This document shows, one piece after another, positions 30,726 through 41,703 of a DNA stretch of 64,000 nucleotides. The notes below the pieces were generated by a model that saw nothing but the letters and a program-made list of their open reading frames with translations, had not been told where the DNA came from and did no database searches. Origin of the DNA: Mayamaea pseudoterrestris (lineage: Eukaryota > Bacillariophyta > Bacillariophyceae > Sellaphorales > Sellaphoraceae); NCBI GenBank assembly GCA_027923505.1, contig BROI01000016.1:1-64000 (forward strand), read 5' to 3'. The translations under genes were made by a program, and so were the position numbers. The number at the start of each line of letters is the position of its first letter. The first letter of the stretch is position 1.

Positions 30726-32737
30726 CTATGTCCAATCGTGTCGTGACTCACGACGCTCCGCTGATCCAGACGCACCCATGCTCATGAGCTGCACGACATA
30801 GATTGGCGGCCCATCGGCATCGTCACTGTCGGCAATGGCAGCAGCATGGCCTGGTTCAACAACCAATGGACTCGAATTGTTCGCCACCCCATCGACAAGG
30901 GCAATGTCGCTGTCCACAGTGCCAGCGTCGTCGAAACGTTGCGGCTGTGCGTTTAATGCAACATACGGCGCGGACTCTTCATTCTTCAAACTTCCAGTTG
31001 GTGAAACATATGGAGACTTGGACCCTTCATATTTAGAGCTTTCCGTGACATAAGGAGACATGGAACTAGAGCGCTCATGTTCCATTGCCAAAGGCAGTGT
31101 CGGATTCACGCGCTCGTTCGTATACGAGCCACCACCTGGACGAGCCGCAACCCCTGAACTGACTGATTGGTCCAGGTATTCGTGCGAGTCTGACCACCGA
31201 TCCTTGCTTAAAACTGAGTTTGTTGGACTGGACGCACTATTGCCGTCCGTTCCCATGGCATGTTGCTCACTCATCTCTGGCAGCAATGGAGCGACAGTTC
31301 CGCTCACACTATTTTGCGGACTCGTGGCCGACGTTGACGTGCTGGCGGTTTCGTCTTCTGCTTCCATGACAGCTGACATGGATGGTCTCTTGTGCATGGC
31401 TTCTCGAGGTGTAATTACAGTAGGTGGCGGCATTGCGGCAGCTTCTTGCATCTCTGGAGCATGACGCAGTCGAGGTTCTTGCCGCAAGTTACCTCCATTA
31501 TGAGTAACCGATCCTGGTGGCCCATCATTTTGACCCATGACGGCATCTGACGGTGATTTTCTGCATGACATGCCAGGACTCGTATTCACACTCATGAAAT
31601 CGGTAATGGTCATGTTTTCGTCTTCCAATTCTCGCATAAATTCCGACGGAGTCCGATCAATTCTACGCATACTATCCTGCAGTCTCGGGTCCACGGTCAA
31701 TCCATCAGCCAAACTGGCGTTGCCATCTTGCACTTCAATCATGTCGACGGGCGGCGGCGGTCCATTATGCTGACTAAAGACGCTGCGATCTTGCTTAGTT
31801 TCTAAAGACATAATGCCGCCAAGACTGACCGTTTCCTCGTCCATTTCTCTGACAATAGCGGAAGGTGTTCTACGAATGCGCCGCTGGCGACTGCGTCTCC
31901 TTGAAGGCACTCCAACCGTCATCAAGTCGTCCGTCGCCGTAGCATTCGTCCCTTCCTTGTGTTTATCGTCGTCGTCATTGTATTGTAAAGTACCAGGGCA
32001 GCATAATTGACGAAAAACTGGCCTCGGTTTTGGCGTGCAGCACATGATCAAGCCGGCAAATGCGTAAAGCACCATGGCGGCAATATTGGCCGCTCCATTG
32101 GATCCAATCACACAGCCATCGTCCGTCTCCTCGCAAGCATCCGACTTGATCACAAGAAAAACAAGCCCGGAAAAGAGTACAGCCATTGTTATGCACAAAA
32201 CATCCAAAATGGATGAGCCAGGTACTCGCTGACAAGTCGTTTCCAAAAATACGAGCAAGAAGCAAAGGCCGCCTCCGATGACGGCGAGCAACACGCTCCA
32301 CTGCGCGACGCGAATGAAACCGCCGCCGTCGCTTCCAAGCCAGTCGTAGCCGACGCAGTCCGCTGAGCCTCCGTATAGCATGCGTCCATTGTAATTGTTG
32401 TAGCGTTGGTTGTTGTTATTGCTATTTCGATCGTTGTTGTTACTGCTGCGGCCTCGACTGCTGCGCGCAGATTCTTGTAGCTTGAACAAGCCAAAACCTT
32501 GCTCTTCATTATTGTCCGTATAAGAAACCAAATGACAGTCGAGCATGACATACATGACTTGCACAATGACCTGCGATGGAAGAGCTGAAGGTGTCAGAAA
32601 AGGTCAACATACATCATGCTCGTTCCTTCGCCGGATCGCTCATCCATCGGCCGTTACACTCGATGCTTGGCACTTACCGCAACGGCGACCGCCGCCAGAA
32701 TCATGAAGCGGCATAGGATACCAAACTTGTCCTTCAT
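30726..32737 (-). CDS. Four-TM membrane protein with long cytosolic tail, family member 2
   Basis: Two exons (32737-32678 and 32570-30726, 107-nt phase-0 intron) give 634 residues. Exon 1 (MKDKFGILCRFMILAAVAVA) and the junction VIVQVMYVMLDCHLVSYT match member 1, as do GFGLFKLQ, the loop Cys, the TM segments (VLLAVIGGGLCFLLVF, MAVLFSGLVFLVI, IAAMVLYAFAGLIM) and CCTPKPRP. Unlike member 1, it carries a tail of about 400 residues rich in Ser, Asp and Glu with repeated RTPSxxxREx-D/E-E units (SAIVREMDEE, EFMRELEDE), likely a regulated cytosolic scaffold with phosphorylation sites. Function unknown. Confidence 0.75.
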
Positions 32738-33275
32738 GTTTGTATTCAATATTTTCTGTTGTATTGAACGACGATGGTTGTGCCGAAGTTGGACGGAGGA
32801 AAGAATCGCAATGTGCGCCAACCAAGATGATGAAGGAGTTTCTTCGAACGAAGAAGTGACGCGCAACGAACGCAACACGAGTCACAGTTGGGCGTGCCGC
32901 GCGCCTTCGGGGTATCCTTTAAGATCTTCTTCAGCAATGAATAGTGCCGTGTTGAAGCGTTAAATTAGCGTTGCTGGCGTCTCGCCGAACTGCATCAGTG
33001 CCGGACCGACAAATCTGCTAGTACCAGCTCTCACGTAGAACCTACGTGCAAGACCCGGAGAGCATTCATCGCCCACACGCTTTGGATCGGCAGTTCGACA
33101 AACCAAGCAACAAAAACGACCATGACGGGTGAAGCGGTGGTTGCCGGTTACGAAACCTGCCCCTCGTGGGCGCCAGTGTTGTGAGTAGACATAGAAAGGA
33201 GAATAGAGATTGTAGTCGGCTGCTTGACTGTTGAGGCAGCTTGAGCCAAAGCTATTTTTGACTCGATCGAGCAGC
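32738..33275. other. Divergent promoter region
   Basis: About 540 bp between the starts of four-TM member 2 (minus) and the V-ATPase proteolipid gene (plus). No gene or strong motif recognised. Confidence 0.45.
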
Positions 33276-34038
33276 ATGACAATGGCATTGCTTACGCATG
33301 GACTACGGAAGTATCAAGAAAACCTTCTTCTCACCATTACAACTCGCTTTCCCTTCTGCAGAGGATTCCTTGGAGCATCATTATGTATAATTCTTTCCAA
33401 TTGGGGAGCTGCGTAAGTTCATGTCCACGCTTGTTGGAGGCAGTCATCAGCGACGAAAGTCGAGTCTCTCGCCTTTGACATGCCGAACCCCAACAAATCA
33501 CTCACATACCCATTAATTCAACCTACATCACTACAGCTGGGGCACTTGGAAATGCGGACTCGGCCTATGCCAAATGGGAGTCAAATATTCCGGCGGCATT
33601 ATTAAGAATTTGGTTGGAATTATCATGGCTGGTGTCTTGGGCATTTACGGACTCATCGTCGCCATTGTCATTTCCGGAGCCATTAACAGTCCCAACAAGG
33701 ATAATGCGACAAACATGTACTCGCAGTATACTGGATGGGCCCATTTAGCAGCAGGACTGTGCTGCGGCTTGTGCAACTTGGCGGCAGGTGGAGCAACTGG
33801 CATTGCCGGCGAGGTTGGCATTCTGGCGACTGGACTGCGAGCGGAATTGAACCATGCGCGAGCCAACAAAATGACGGGTCTTTCGGGAGGCGAAATTACC
33901 GATGAAGGTGATGCTGGCAAGCTGTATATTGGATCTGTCACGATTCTCAGTTTCAGTGGAGCGATTGGCTTGTATGGATTCATTCTGGCGCTCATTATCA
34001 CTTCCTCCAATGACTATCCTTGCGATTTCGCGCAGTAA
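33276..34038 (+). CDS. VMA16: V-type H+-ATPase proteolipid subunit c''
   Basis: Two exons (33276-33412 and 33537-34038, 124-nt intron) give 212 residues, near the usual 205-215 for subunit c''. Segments GFLGASLCIILSNWGAAWG, KNLVGIIMAGVLGIYGLIVA (the position that carries the ion-binding acidic residue in c'' is occupied by non-acidic AGVLGIYG here), GLCNLAAGGATGIAG and ILSFSGAIGLYGFILALI match the four core helices. In known c'' the proton-carrying Glu lies in the CEAVAIYG-like motif, so its apparent absence is odd; the cytosolic insert HARANKMTGLSGGEITDEGD is also longer than usual. A second 50-nt intron (33312-33362) is possible in the first exon without changing frame. The protein forms part of the Vo rotor ring. 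Confidence 0.7.
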
Positions 34039-34713
34039 TGAAAGACGACGGTCATTATTCAGCAGTTGTTATTCTTCTGCTTGCGTGCATTTTGGCAACG
34101 GCAGCAGGTCTTGTTATTTCTGGCGAAGACATTGCTGCAAACGAAATAGTCTCATATTCTGCTCACTTCTAGATATTTTCACTATTCCACTACTCTGAAT
34201 TATAGACTTTGCTTCGTACATCGACAATAGAGTTCGTCGTTTGCACAAGTATCTATTTTGCCTTGTGCGAGCAAAGGCGTGGCCGTCGGCTCGGAATAGG
34301 TGCGAGCGAACTACGTCAGTCGGCGGCGCTCGATGAAAGAGATTGGCATTTGTGGTCGACAAACTACAATGCCATCTGTAACGCAATGTTCTAACAGCTT
34401 GTTTAACTGTAAGTTCGTAAACTTGCAGGCTGCAAAGGTGCAGCATTCGATGACATAACTCGCTTGAAAGGCACAATGGCATCGAGCTGCGTACCGGTAG
34501 CAGTAAGTGAGGTCTGGAATGTATAAGGTAGTTTTGCTTCTAAAGTTTTTCTTATAGAAGCCTTTGATGCGTTATTGCGCTAGGCTTGGCTCTTAGCTCT
34601 CCATGGGTACTCCCGTCGCATGGGTTAGCTAAACTTGTCGCACCGGTCAAATCGCATTGGCCTCCTTGGCGCGCCTCGTCACGATCTCGCACAATCCTGC
34701 AGCATCGTTCACC
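34039..34713. other. Intergenic region
   Basis: About 675 bp with the 3' end of the VMA16-like gene and the promoter of the coiled-coil gene. Frames here (34114-34482 minus and 34209-34394 plus) are not convincing. It contains TACCGGTA at 34492. Confidence 0.45.
34492..34499. promoter_or_regulatory. TACCGGTA palindrome
   Basis: About 215 bp upstream of the chosen start at 34714, within the sequence CGTACCGGTAGCAG. Confidence 0.35.
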
Positions 34714-35700
34714 ATGGCGTCCCTCCGTCCCAACAACTCCACCAACCCGCCTCCGGCTCGTCCATTTGGAGCCATGCAGCAGGCGAATGCAGCTCCCGGC
34801 GGCAATACCGCCGCCAAGAATCAGTTTGAAGCCTGGGCTCGCGAAAAGGAAACCTTCATCAAGGAAGCCGAAGCAGCCGACCGCGAGCTAGCCGAAGTCG
34901 AGAACAAGACGGCCGAGCTTCGGGCCCGCCAGCAGGAGTTGCTCGTCAAGATTCGCATTGCGAAACAAAAGGCTGGCGCCGTGGAATCCCAGAAGCAAGC
35001 CTTGATGCAGCGCAAGGAGCAATTGACCAAGCAGTATTCCATCGAGCGCACCGCCTTGGAGGAATGCGCCAAGGAGATTGAACGTTTGACGCAGGTGGAG
35101 CGTCAGGCCAAGCGCGACTTTTGCGCCAAGACCAAGGCAGCCAATGAAGAATGGGGCCGTCTCTTGAAGAAGCAGGAAACCTTGCGTATGAAGCGCTTGA
35201 TTGGAATCAATGTAGGTACGGTTCACGCCATGGCGGATCGCATGGCGGCCTCGACGGACGTGGGACCGGAGGTCAAGCAGGAAATGGAAGCAGCCGTCAG
35301 CTTGTTTGAACACGCCTTGGCCAAGTACCAGGAGACCAAGGCGCAGTTGGAGAACAAGCAGCGCATCATTGGAGAGTTGCGTGAGCGCGCCAAGTTGATT
35401 CCCATGACGAACGACTCGTCGCGCGAGCCGCAGGCAAGTAAATGGTTACAAAAGTCGTATGATTTGCAAAGATTCATGCTTATTATCTTATTTCTACACT
35501 TTCATTTACTTTCATCACAGTTTCTGACGGACGATGCCTTGGATACGCTTGAGCAAACCTGGTTGGACCGCCGCCGCAACATGGCCAAAGACGACTCATC
35601 GACTACGGAGCAAGCCATGGACAAGGATTCTGTTGGAATGGATCTCTTTTACGGGAACGGCGAGTCGCAGGAGAGTAGCGTCGCCGAGTACATTGATTAG
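34714..35700 (+). CDS. Coiled-coil protein with a probable GC-AG intron
   Basis: Exons 34714-35433 and 35521-35700 give 299 residues. The intron begins GCAAGT after CAG and ends CATCACAG, so it is a GC-AG intron of 87 nt. It contains no stop and stays in frame, so retention would add 29 mostly hydrophobic residues. Residues 30-180 form a continuous predicted coiled coil (ENKTAELRARQQELLVKIRI, VERQAKRDFCAKTKAANEEW), followed by helical segments and an acidic C-terminus. The Pro/Asn-rich N-terminus is disordered. The frame is open to an ATG at 34657. The family was not recognised; a structural or ciliary/centrosomal role would be guesswork. Confidence 0.65.
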   Translation: MASLRPNNSTNPPPARPFGAMQQANAAPGGNTAAKNQFEAWAREKETFIKEAEAADRELAEVENKTAELRARQQELLVKIRIAKQKAGAVESQKQALMQRKEQLTKQYSIERTALEECAKEIERLTQVERQAKRDFCAKTKAANEEWGRLLKKQETLRMKRLIGINVGTVHAMADRMAASTDVGPEVKQEMEAAVSLFEHALAKYQETKAQLENKQRIIGELRERAKLIPMTNDSSREPQASKWLQKSYDLQRFMLIILFLHFHLLSSQFLTDDALDTLEQTWLDRRRNMAKDDSSTTEQAMDKDSVGMDLFYGNGESQESSVAEYID

Positions 35701-36685
35701 TATTGGTGTTTGTGGAATGAAAGTCGCTCGGCGGCAAGTTCGATGATGGATGACGGAGTCGGAGCACAATTCATCGATTTCACGCGCTTTTGGTGTCATC
35801 AAGAATATTTACGTCTATGCAATAGTTTAGTTTGAAACGTTTAAACTAAAAGTAACCAATGTTTGTATCCATGTTGCGCCGAAAGACCTTAAAAAGCGCG
35901 CGCAAGTTCGGCAAGATCCTCATGGTGATGTCACTCGGAATTCCGAAGATTCGCTGTGTCTCGGTGCGACGTTTCAGTTTCAAACGCATCGCCAATTGCG
36001 TTGCACGCACGCGCATCACGATGATGGCGGCCGACTCACACTTGCGTTCAACTCCTACGCTCATTTTCGGCCCAAGTATTGATGTATACGCTTGTTGTCA
36101 ACAACACGACTTCTCAATTCACAAGATTTATAAGGAGAGGCAACAATCATCATGGGCTGCTGCGATCCTTGTGGAAACCTTGCGAGACTGTGAGTAGAGC
36201 GTCCGGAAGCAGAGGGTCGCTCATTCTTGATTATTGTCACGCCTCGTGGTGCGACGAAATAGCGATTCGACTTGAGAGAGGAGTTGGTCAAACTTGATGT
36301 TGTTTTCGGATGAAAGTTGCTCTGCATGGGAAGGATGCTGTTGCATGCGCATGAGGTGATGCTCGCCACATTCGTTGCCTCATTCATCGGCCTTCGGCCC
36401 TCGAACACACTAATGAGTCGAAAGTAGGACTTGAATGATCAAACTGAGAGTAAAGGCTTTCGGGCTTTATGCGAGGTTAATGCGATCAGCTTGCTCGTTG
36501 TCAAAGTTAATATTGGCGACAGCCGCCTTGGACGTTCGTTTTGTCCGCACCTCGCACCTGTTCCATCCTTTTGTGTATACATCTGACGCGAACTCTCACA
36601 ATCCCATCGCTACATGTCACCTTTATAGGGCAATCATTGCGCTAACAGCCATTGGAGTACGTACTTTTGCAACAAGGACGAATGA
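35701..36685. other. Region upstream of the third four-TM gene
   Basis: About 985 bp. The short sequence at 36152-36189 (MGCCDPCGNLARL followed by donor GTGAGT) could be the small first exon of the next gene, by analogy with the short first exons of its relatives, but its phase does not join cleanly to the exon that I can support. A plus-strand frame at 35859-36197 is Arg/Lys-rich and unrecognised. Confidence 0.35.
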
Positions 36686-37333
36686 TTGTCGCAAACGATT
36701 CACTCATTTGAAATGTTCTCTCTCCACTCCATGCACCTTTTTCCAAAGATTACGCTTCAAACGTTCAGCTCGAAGGAATGCGACTGGATTCGTTATACGA
36801 GTGACGAAACCGACGAATCGGGCTCATTTGGTCCTTTTTACTGGCAGCTTGTCGGGTCAAGTAACTGCACCGAGTATGGAGCATCCAATGTTGAATCCGA
36901 TACACTGCTACGGTGAGTCAACGACGAAGAACGAGTGTACACAATAGCATCGATAGCATTATATCTACAACTGACACTGCTCCTCACTTTAACCCATTTG
37001 CGTCACTTTGGTAGAGCGTCCCGATCCATGATGGTGCTTGCACTGATTTGCGCGTTTGTCGGAGGCTGCATGGTTGTCTTTGAGTTTCTTTGCTGCAAGG
37101 TTCCATGCGCTGGCTGCTTGGAAAGTCTTTCCTACGGAGCCGCCATTGTATGCAGCAGCCTCATTTACACGGCCTTTGGCAGCAAACTTTGCTACGAGAA
37201 CAGTTTTGACTGCTCATTTGGCATGGGATCGAGCTACAATCTCATGGCGCTGGCTGCTTATGGTGGAGCATGGGTAGTCTTGTGCTGTTCGCCCAAGCCA
37301 ACGCCACTGATTGGACAGTGTAGAAAGAATTGA
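36686..37333 (+). CDS. Four-TM membrane protein, family member 3 (5' end unresolved)
   Basis: Two supported exons (from about 36749 to 36912, and 37015-37333, 102-nt intron) encode ECDWIRYTSDETDESGSFG, the counterpart of the C-x-F-V-S loop of members 1 and 2, then SMMVLALICAFVGGCMVVFE, FLCCKVPCAGCLESLSYGAA, IVCSSLIYTAFGSKLCYENS, LMALAAYGGAWVVLCC and SPKPTP. The order of TM helices and Cys matches the relatives, but identity is lower and there is no long tail. The N-terminal TM1 exon is not resolved; candidates lie between 36152 and 36680. The given start is the beginning of the open frame, not a proven start codon. It is convergent with the SET-like gene that follows. Confidence 0.6.
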
Positions 37334-37469
37334 GAAGTGACGGATAGTTGAGTTCATGAGGTTTGAAGCGATAGGATCGCCGTTCACATCTAAATTTGTA
37401 GTCGGACGACGTTGAAAACGATAGAGCATTAAGCTTAAAAATGATACATAAATTCATACAAGGGTTGCA

Positions 37470-40400
37470 CTATACAGAGATTGGATCATTAGGATTCTCA
37501 AGCACACACATATCGTTGAGGCAGGCGTAGACGTCATCGCCCGACCAAACGCCAAGCTGCTCTTGCAGGGTTTTGCGAAATGCATCATTCGCAAACATGC
37601 CCTTGATAAACGACTTGTCAGCCAAGTGCATCAAACGTGACATGACGCGTTGCGCCTTCTCTTTAGTTAAGCTTGCATCCGCAACACGTTTATCATACGC
37701 AACTTTGCCAGTCTGATCCATCTTCGTGTTCTTGAATGCGCTCGTAATGAATTCCATTCGCTTCACAGAAAGTACAGCGAAGAGTAAAGCGCGTTGGCGT
37801 TCACTATCTGAAGCCATTATTTTGCGTTCATATTGCTCATTGGCAAATGTTTCGAGAAAGGCAACATTGTCAGCGACAATGCAAAGCGGAGCGTCAATTA
37901 AATCCTCGATGAAAATTGGGATCTCGGCTTTGATTTCAGTCTGCAACCTCTTAAGCTCCGCACCGTTGACGCGGGGGTAGTTGTTCTTGACGCGAACCTT
38001 CTCGTAATCAGCCCCGTAGTCAATTTTTATCTCGATCGGCTTGTCCACTTTGAGAACAAATTCCTGCCGAAAATGTCCCAACAGGTAGTGCATCTATTTG
38101 AACCGCAAAGAATAGTAAGGCACACAGTTTCATCTGAAATTGATAAAAACACTCCAAGCACTCACCTGCCCAGCTGGATCCCTCCGTGCAATCACACATG
38201 GAATCTCGATTCCGTCAGTTTCGTTTACAAAGGGAAGAATATTGCATCGTGCAGTCTCCTTAAGCTGGCCAGTACGGACATTGTCTCCAATATCGATAAA
38301 GTCGGAACCATCCTCATCAAGCACCCCAAATGCGTAGGTGTCAGCTTTGAAATTATGAATAGAATTCTTGCAACGAAACTGCTGATGAGGCATGTAGTCC
38401 TCAGGTCGACCGTAAACACCGATGTCAAGAAATACTCCCGGAGACAGCTTGAAGCACTTTGAGTTTTTTGTACTTCGAGAGGCCGATTTACAAACTAGAA
38501 AGCATCCCAAGTTAGCTTCCACATGATTGATGGCAGATTGAGTAACAAAGAAAGTAAGTTCCCAACCATTGTACGAGAGCGTGCGGGAAGGCAGACCATT
38601 TGCGCCCAACTGTGCCCGAACTGTGCTTGGAACTCGCCAGATCGCGTAATCGTCATGGAACTTTTCGGTGTTCGTCATTGAGTATGAATGACAATACCCT
38701 AAATACCCTCCAACAGTATCGGAGTAATCGAGGTTACAAAGTGTGGTGATAGGGGTGCGACGGTCGACCGCTTCACTTTTCAATCGATTCACCGATGACT
38801 CGTTCAAACAGACTGTAAAGCGCTCCACTCCACCAGCGACGTAGCAAGCCGATATGGTCCCTTCAACAGAGCAAGGCCTGTTGTTTGCATCCCACCAATC
38901 GTGTCTGTAGTCTTTCCCCAGAAGTGGATGCTTGTCGAGTTTCTGCATGTACGCCAACCCGAAAAAGTCATTCAGCACATCGGTCATTTCCGGAGCGGCA
39001 TCATTTTTTTGGGTAAACATCGGAAAGGTTTTCCAACCATAGACCCTGCCGCCCGGACTGAAGAAGCGAAGGGACACAGAATCAAGTTTCGCGTGAGAGC
39101 TGTCGCACTCGTCGCGGTCGGTGCAAGCAACAACAGTCAATGTCCATCCTGGCCACCGCAAAGGGAGTTTTGCCTGCATGCGGCTACACAACTAAAAGAT
39201 GTAACGATGCTGAGAGAAAGAACGCTTAAGTTCGAATGAGATAAAAAGAAAGTCATCATATCGCACTCACCTTGTGCAAGCAAACAACATCCTTCGTGTT
39301 TGTCTTGCACATCAAGCATGCGCCACAATCATCCTTATCGCACATGGCACAGATACCACAAGATCCATTCTTAAGCAAACGGATATATTCTATGTAGTTG
39401 AAAGTTTTACATAGTGCGCTCTCATTGGCATCGGCCAAAGCATCATGTTGCGTCGGACACAAAACATCTGATGCGCCGCTGCGTTCGTTACGCGTACCTG
39501 TGTATTTCAGGGCACTCCCACTCCCACTTACCGCATCTTGATTGTGCTTTAATCGCCGGCCAGGCGACGATCGAAAGCCTACCTGCTTTTTCTGCTCTAC
39601 GCCCGCATGCGTGTAGAAAGCCACCACATCGACATGCTCGAGTTGCTTTCGACTGTGGTTGATAGCATTTTCGAACGAGATATACCGACGTACGCCGTTT
39701 GGAGCTAACAACACGATATACGGAGCTTGATGTTCAGGCCGAGCCATTTTATGGAAGGCAAATCTCCATCCTTTGGGAAAGCCCTTCGCAGCGAGCGCCT
39801 TTGATTCCAATGGAATTTTTTGGCACATGGTCTGTAAATGAAATAGACAGAGCGGTTAATAAGAAATCGCGAAATAGAAACACGAAATGCACGATGCATA
39901 CTACCTGAATGCAACTCGGTCCTTCTCGACAACCGTAGCAGCGAGCGCAAGGCGCCGCCGTGCAAAAGTAACAAGATCCGCATCGCTGTGTAGGAGACAT
40001 CGATGCTGCTTCGTCCTGCTTCAACAATCCTCGATCCAGTAATCCTTGCAAGGCTCCCAAATAAGCAAGATTCTCATTCGGAAAGTGTTTGATCAAATGA
40101 GTCGCAGTGTAATAATCCTGAAGAATAAAACACAGATATTTGTTAGGTTGATACTGGTCGACCCATCGAGTCAGCGAGAAGTCGTACCTTACGAGGGACA
40201 TCATGGCGTCGGTCGCCGTCTTCAAACTCCACTGATACAAAAACTGATCTACCAACGTGTCGCTTCTCTGTCACCTCGCCCCAATAGTATCGCTGTAGAG
40301 CAGTGTAAATAGATGAAACCAGTGTGAGGCAAGTCAAGTGATTAGCAGCGCAAGAGATGAGCCTTTATATGCCACAGAGCAATATATACGTACCCCTTTA

Positions 40401-41086
40401 TGCTCATCACGGTCCCATACGCAGTAAACAAGTGATCCTACTCGCACATGATGCATGTCGACTAGCAGGTCATCGTCCGCATCCTTGGGCTCGCCGCGTG
40501 CTTGACGCGCTGACACCTTTGCCGAAGCTGTACCCTTACTAAAAGCTTGCTTTGTTGCAGCCCCCATCTTTGGATTGGCGGCTGCTTGCGCAACGTTCAT
40601 TGGACTGCTGACCATTGTCTTGCGTGAAGATAGTCGCTTGTACGCGGTAGTGTTTGCGGCCATGGGGGCTTCCTTGCGCTTGGCAGCACTTGTACGTGTC
40701 GCTTCGACTTGGGCGACTCCAGCCATGGGATCCATAGTGGCGGGATACTCGTCATCCATTACTTCACTCTCGCTGTTCATTGGCTCCGCGCGAGTCGCAA
40801 AGAAGGATGATGTAACGACTTGAGGAGGAGCATGAGCTGCTGCATCAATCAAGTCTTCGTCTTTAATGTCACCGCAGATGGAAATGGCTGACGAGTCGGA
40901 TCCATCATCGCCATTGCTATTGATATTATTGCTGTTACGATTGAAGGTTTGATTCAAATGATTCATTCGGCTTGGAAGAGCAAGCGGGGAATCTCCCGCC
41001 GAGAAACCTGATGATGACTGATCATCATCATAGTCCTCAAACTGTCCATTGCTGGCCAGCGAATGCTTGAAATTATGAGCCGACAT
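37470..41086 (-). CDS. Tudor-CXXC-MBD-CXXC-MBD-SET-like chromatin protein (paralog A)
   Basis: Six exons (41086-40394, 40292-40188, 40117-39905, 39831-39271, 39191-38166, 38093-37470), all junctions phase 0, give 1073 residues. An acidic Ser/Asn-rich N-terminus precedes a Tudor domain (about 207-266: VGSLVYCVWD ... YYWGEV ... VEFEDGD) split by intron 1. CXXC finger 1 (312-340) is CGSCYFCTAAPCARCYGC ... C-x4-C. MBD-like module 1 (about 354-400) reads GFPKGWRFAFHK ... IVLLAPNGVRRYISFENAI. CXXC finger 2 (495-526) is CGICAMCDKDDCGACLMC. MBD-like module 2 (about 535-583) contains SLRFFSPGGRVYGWKTFP. A SET-like domain (751-905) has FLDIGVYGRPED, CNILPFVNETDG and the terminal IEIKIDYGADYEKVR. The classical NHS motif is replaced by VNE, so activity is uncertain. 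Predicted nuclear CpG-sensing methyltransferase-like regulator. Confidence 0.75.
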
Positions 41087-41703
41087 TGCGTCAAAATTGT
41101 CAGTATTGCGACTCGACGTTATTCAAGCAACTCTTGTAGTAGCTGCTCTTCTGTTATCGAATGGCTTGAGAGTAAGTAGAATGATTCTTGCTGGAAAACT
41201 CGGCGAAAGTTGCTGCCAAAGAACAAAATTAATCGAGAGCTTGACTGTCACAACTGAGCGATCAATGTATCACTTCAATCCTCCCAGCTTTGTACTATCG
41301 CTACAATATGCGACACCTGGAAAGAAACGTCGTCAATCTCAATACTCGCCGGCAATGGGAGGCAGGAATAATCAACAAGAAAATCTTGCGGTCGAAGCGC
41401 GCACTTGTGTCGCGCACGTGTGTGACGCCCCGATGCCGCGCCAAGATACAGTTAAAACCGCTGCGTCGTCGTTACTGTCGCGAGCGACAGTGAGCTACCG
41501 TAGGCATACGATACGATAGTTTGCGACGCCTGCCTTACGACAGCTAGCTTGATACAAAATGAATCATCAATTAGAGCAAACATACAGCTAGTGTCTTTGT
41601 CTATGTTGTGGAGTACTCGTAATCAAAACGTGTGGCGCGACTCAAGCATCACTGATGACACCCAGTGCCAGCAAGTCATGGTTTAGGTGAGAGCTGCCAC
41701 AGA
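41087..41703. other. Intergenic region between the tandem SET-like genes
   Basis: About 617 bp containing the promoter of paralog A and the 3' end of paralog B. Plus-strand frames here (41097-41519, 41290-41493) overlap one another and have no recognisable domain. Confidence 0.45.

Noticed and set aside
33574-34038. Assignment as the ordinary V-ATPase subunit c
   Set aside because: The AAWG ... KNLVGII segment and the upstream exon fit c'' (Vma16) better than c, and the length of 212 residues is nearer to c''.
35846-36197. Arg/Lys-rich frames on both strands
   Set aside because: They overlap in antisense, have no domain, and lie in a promoter-sized gap.
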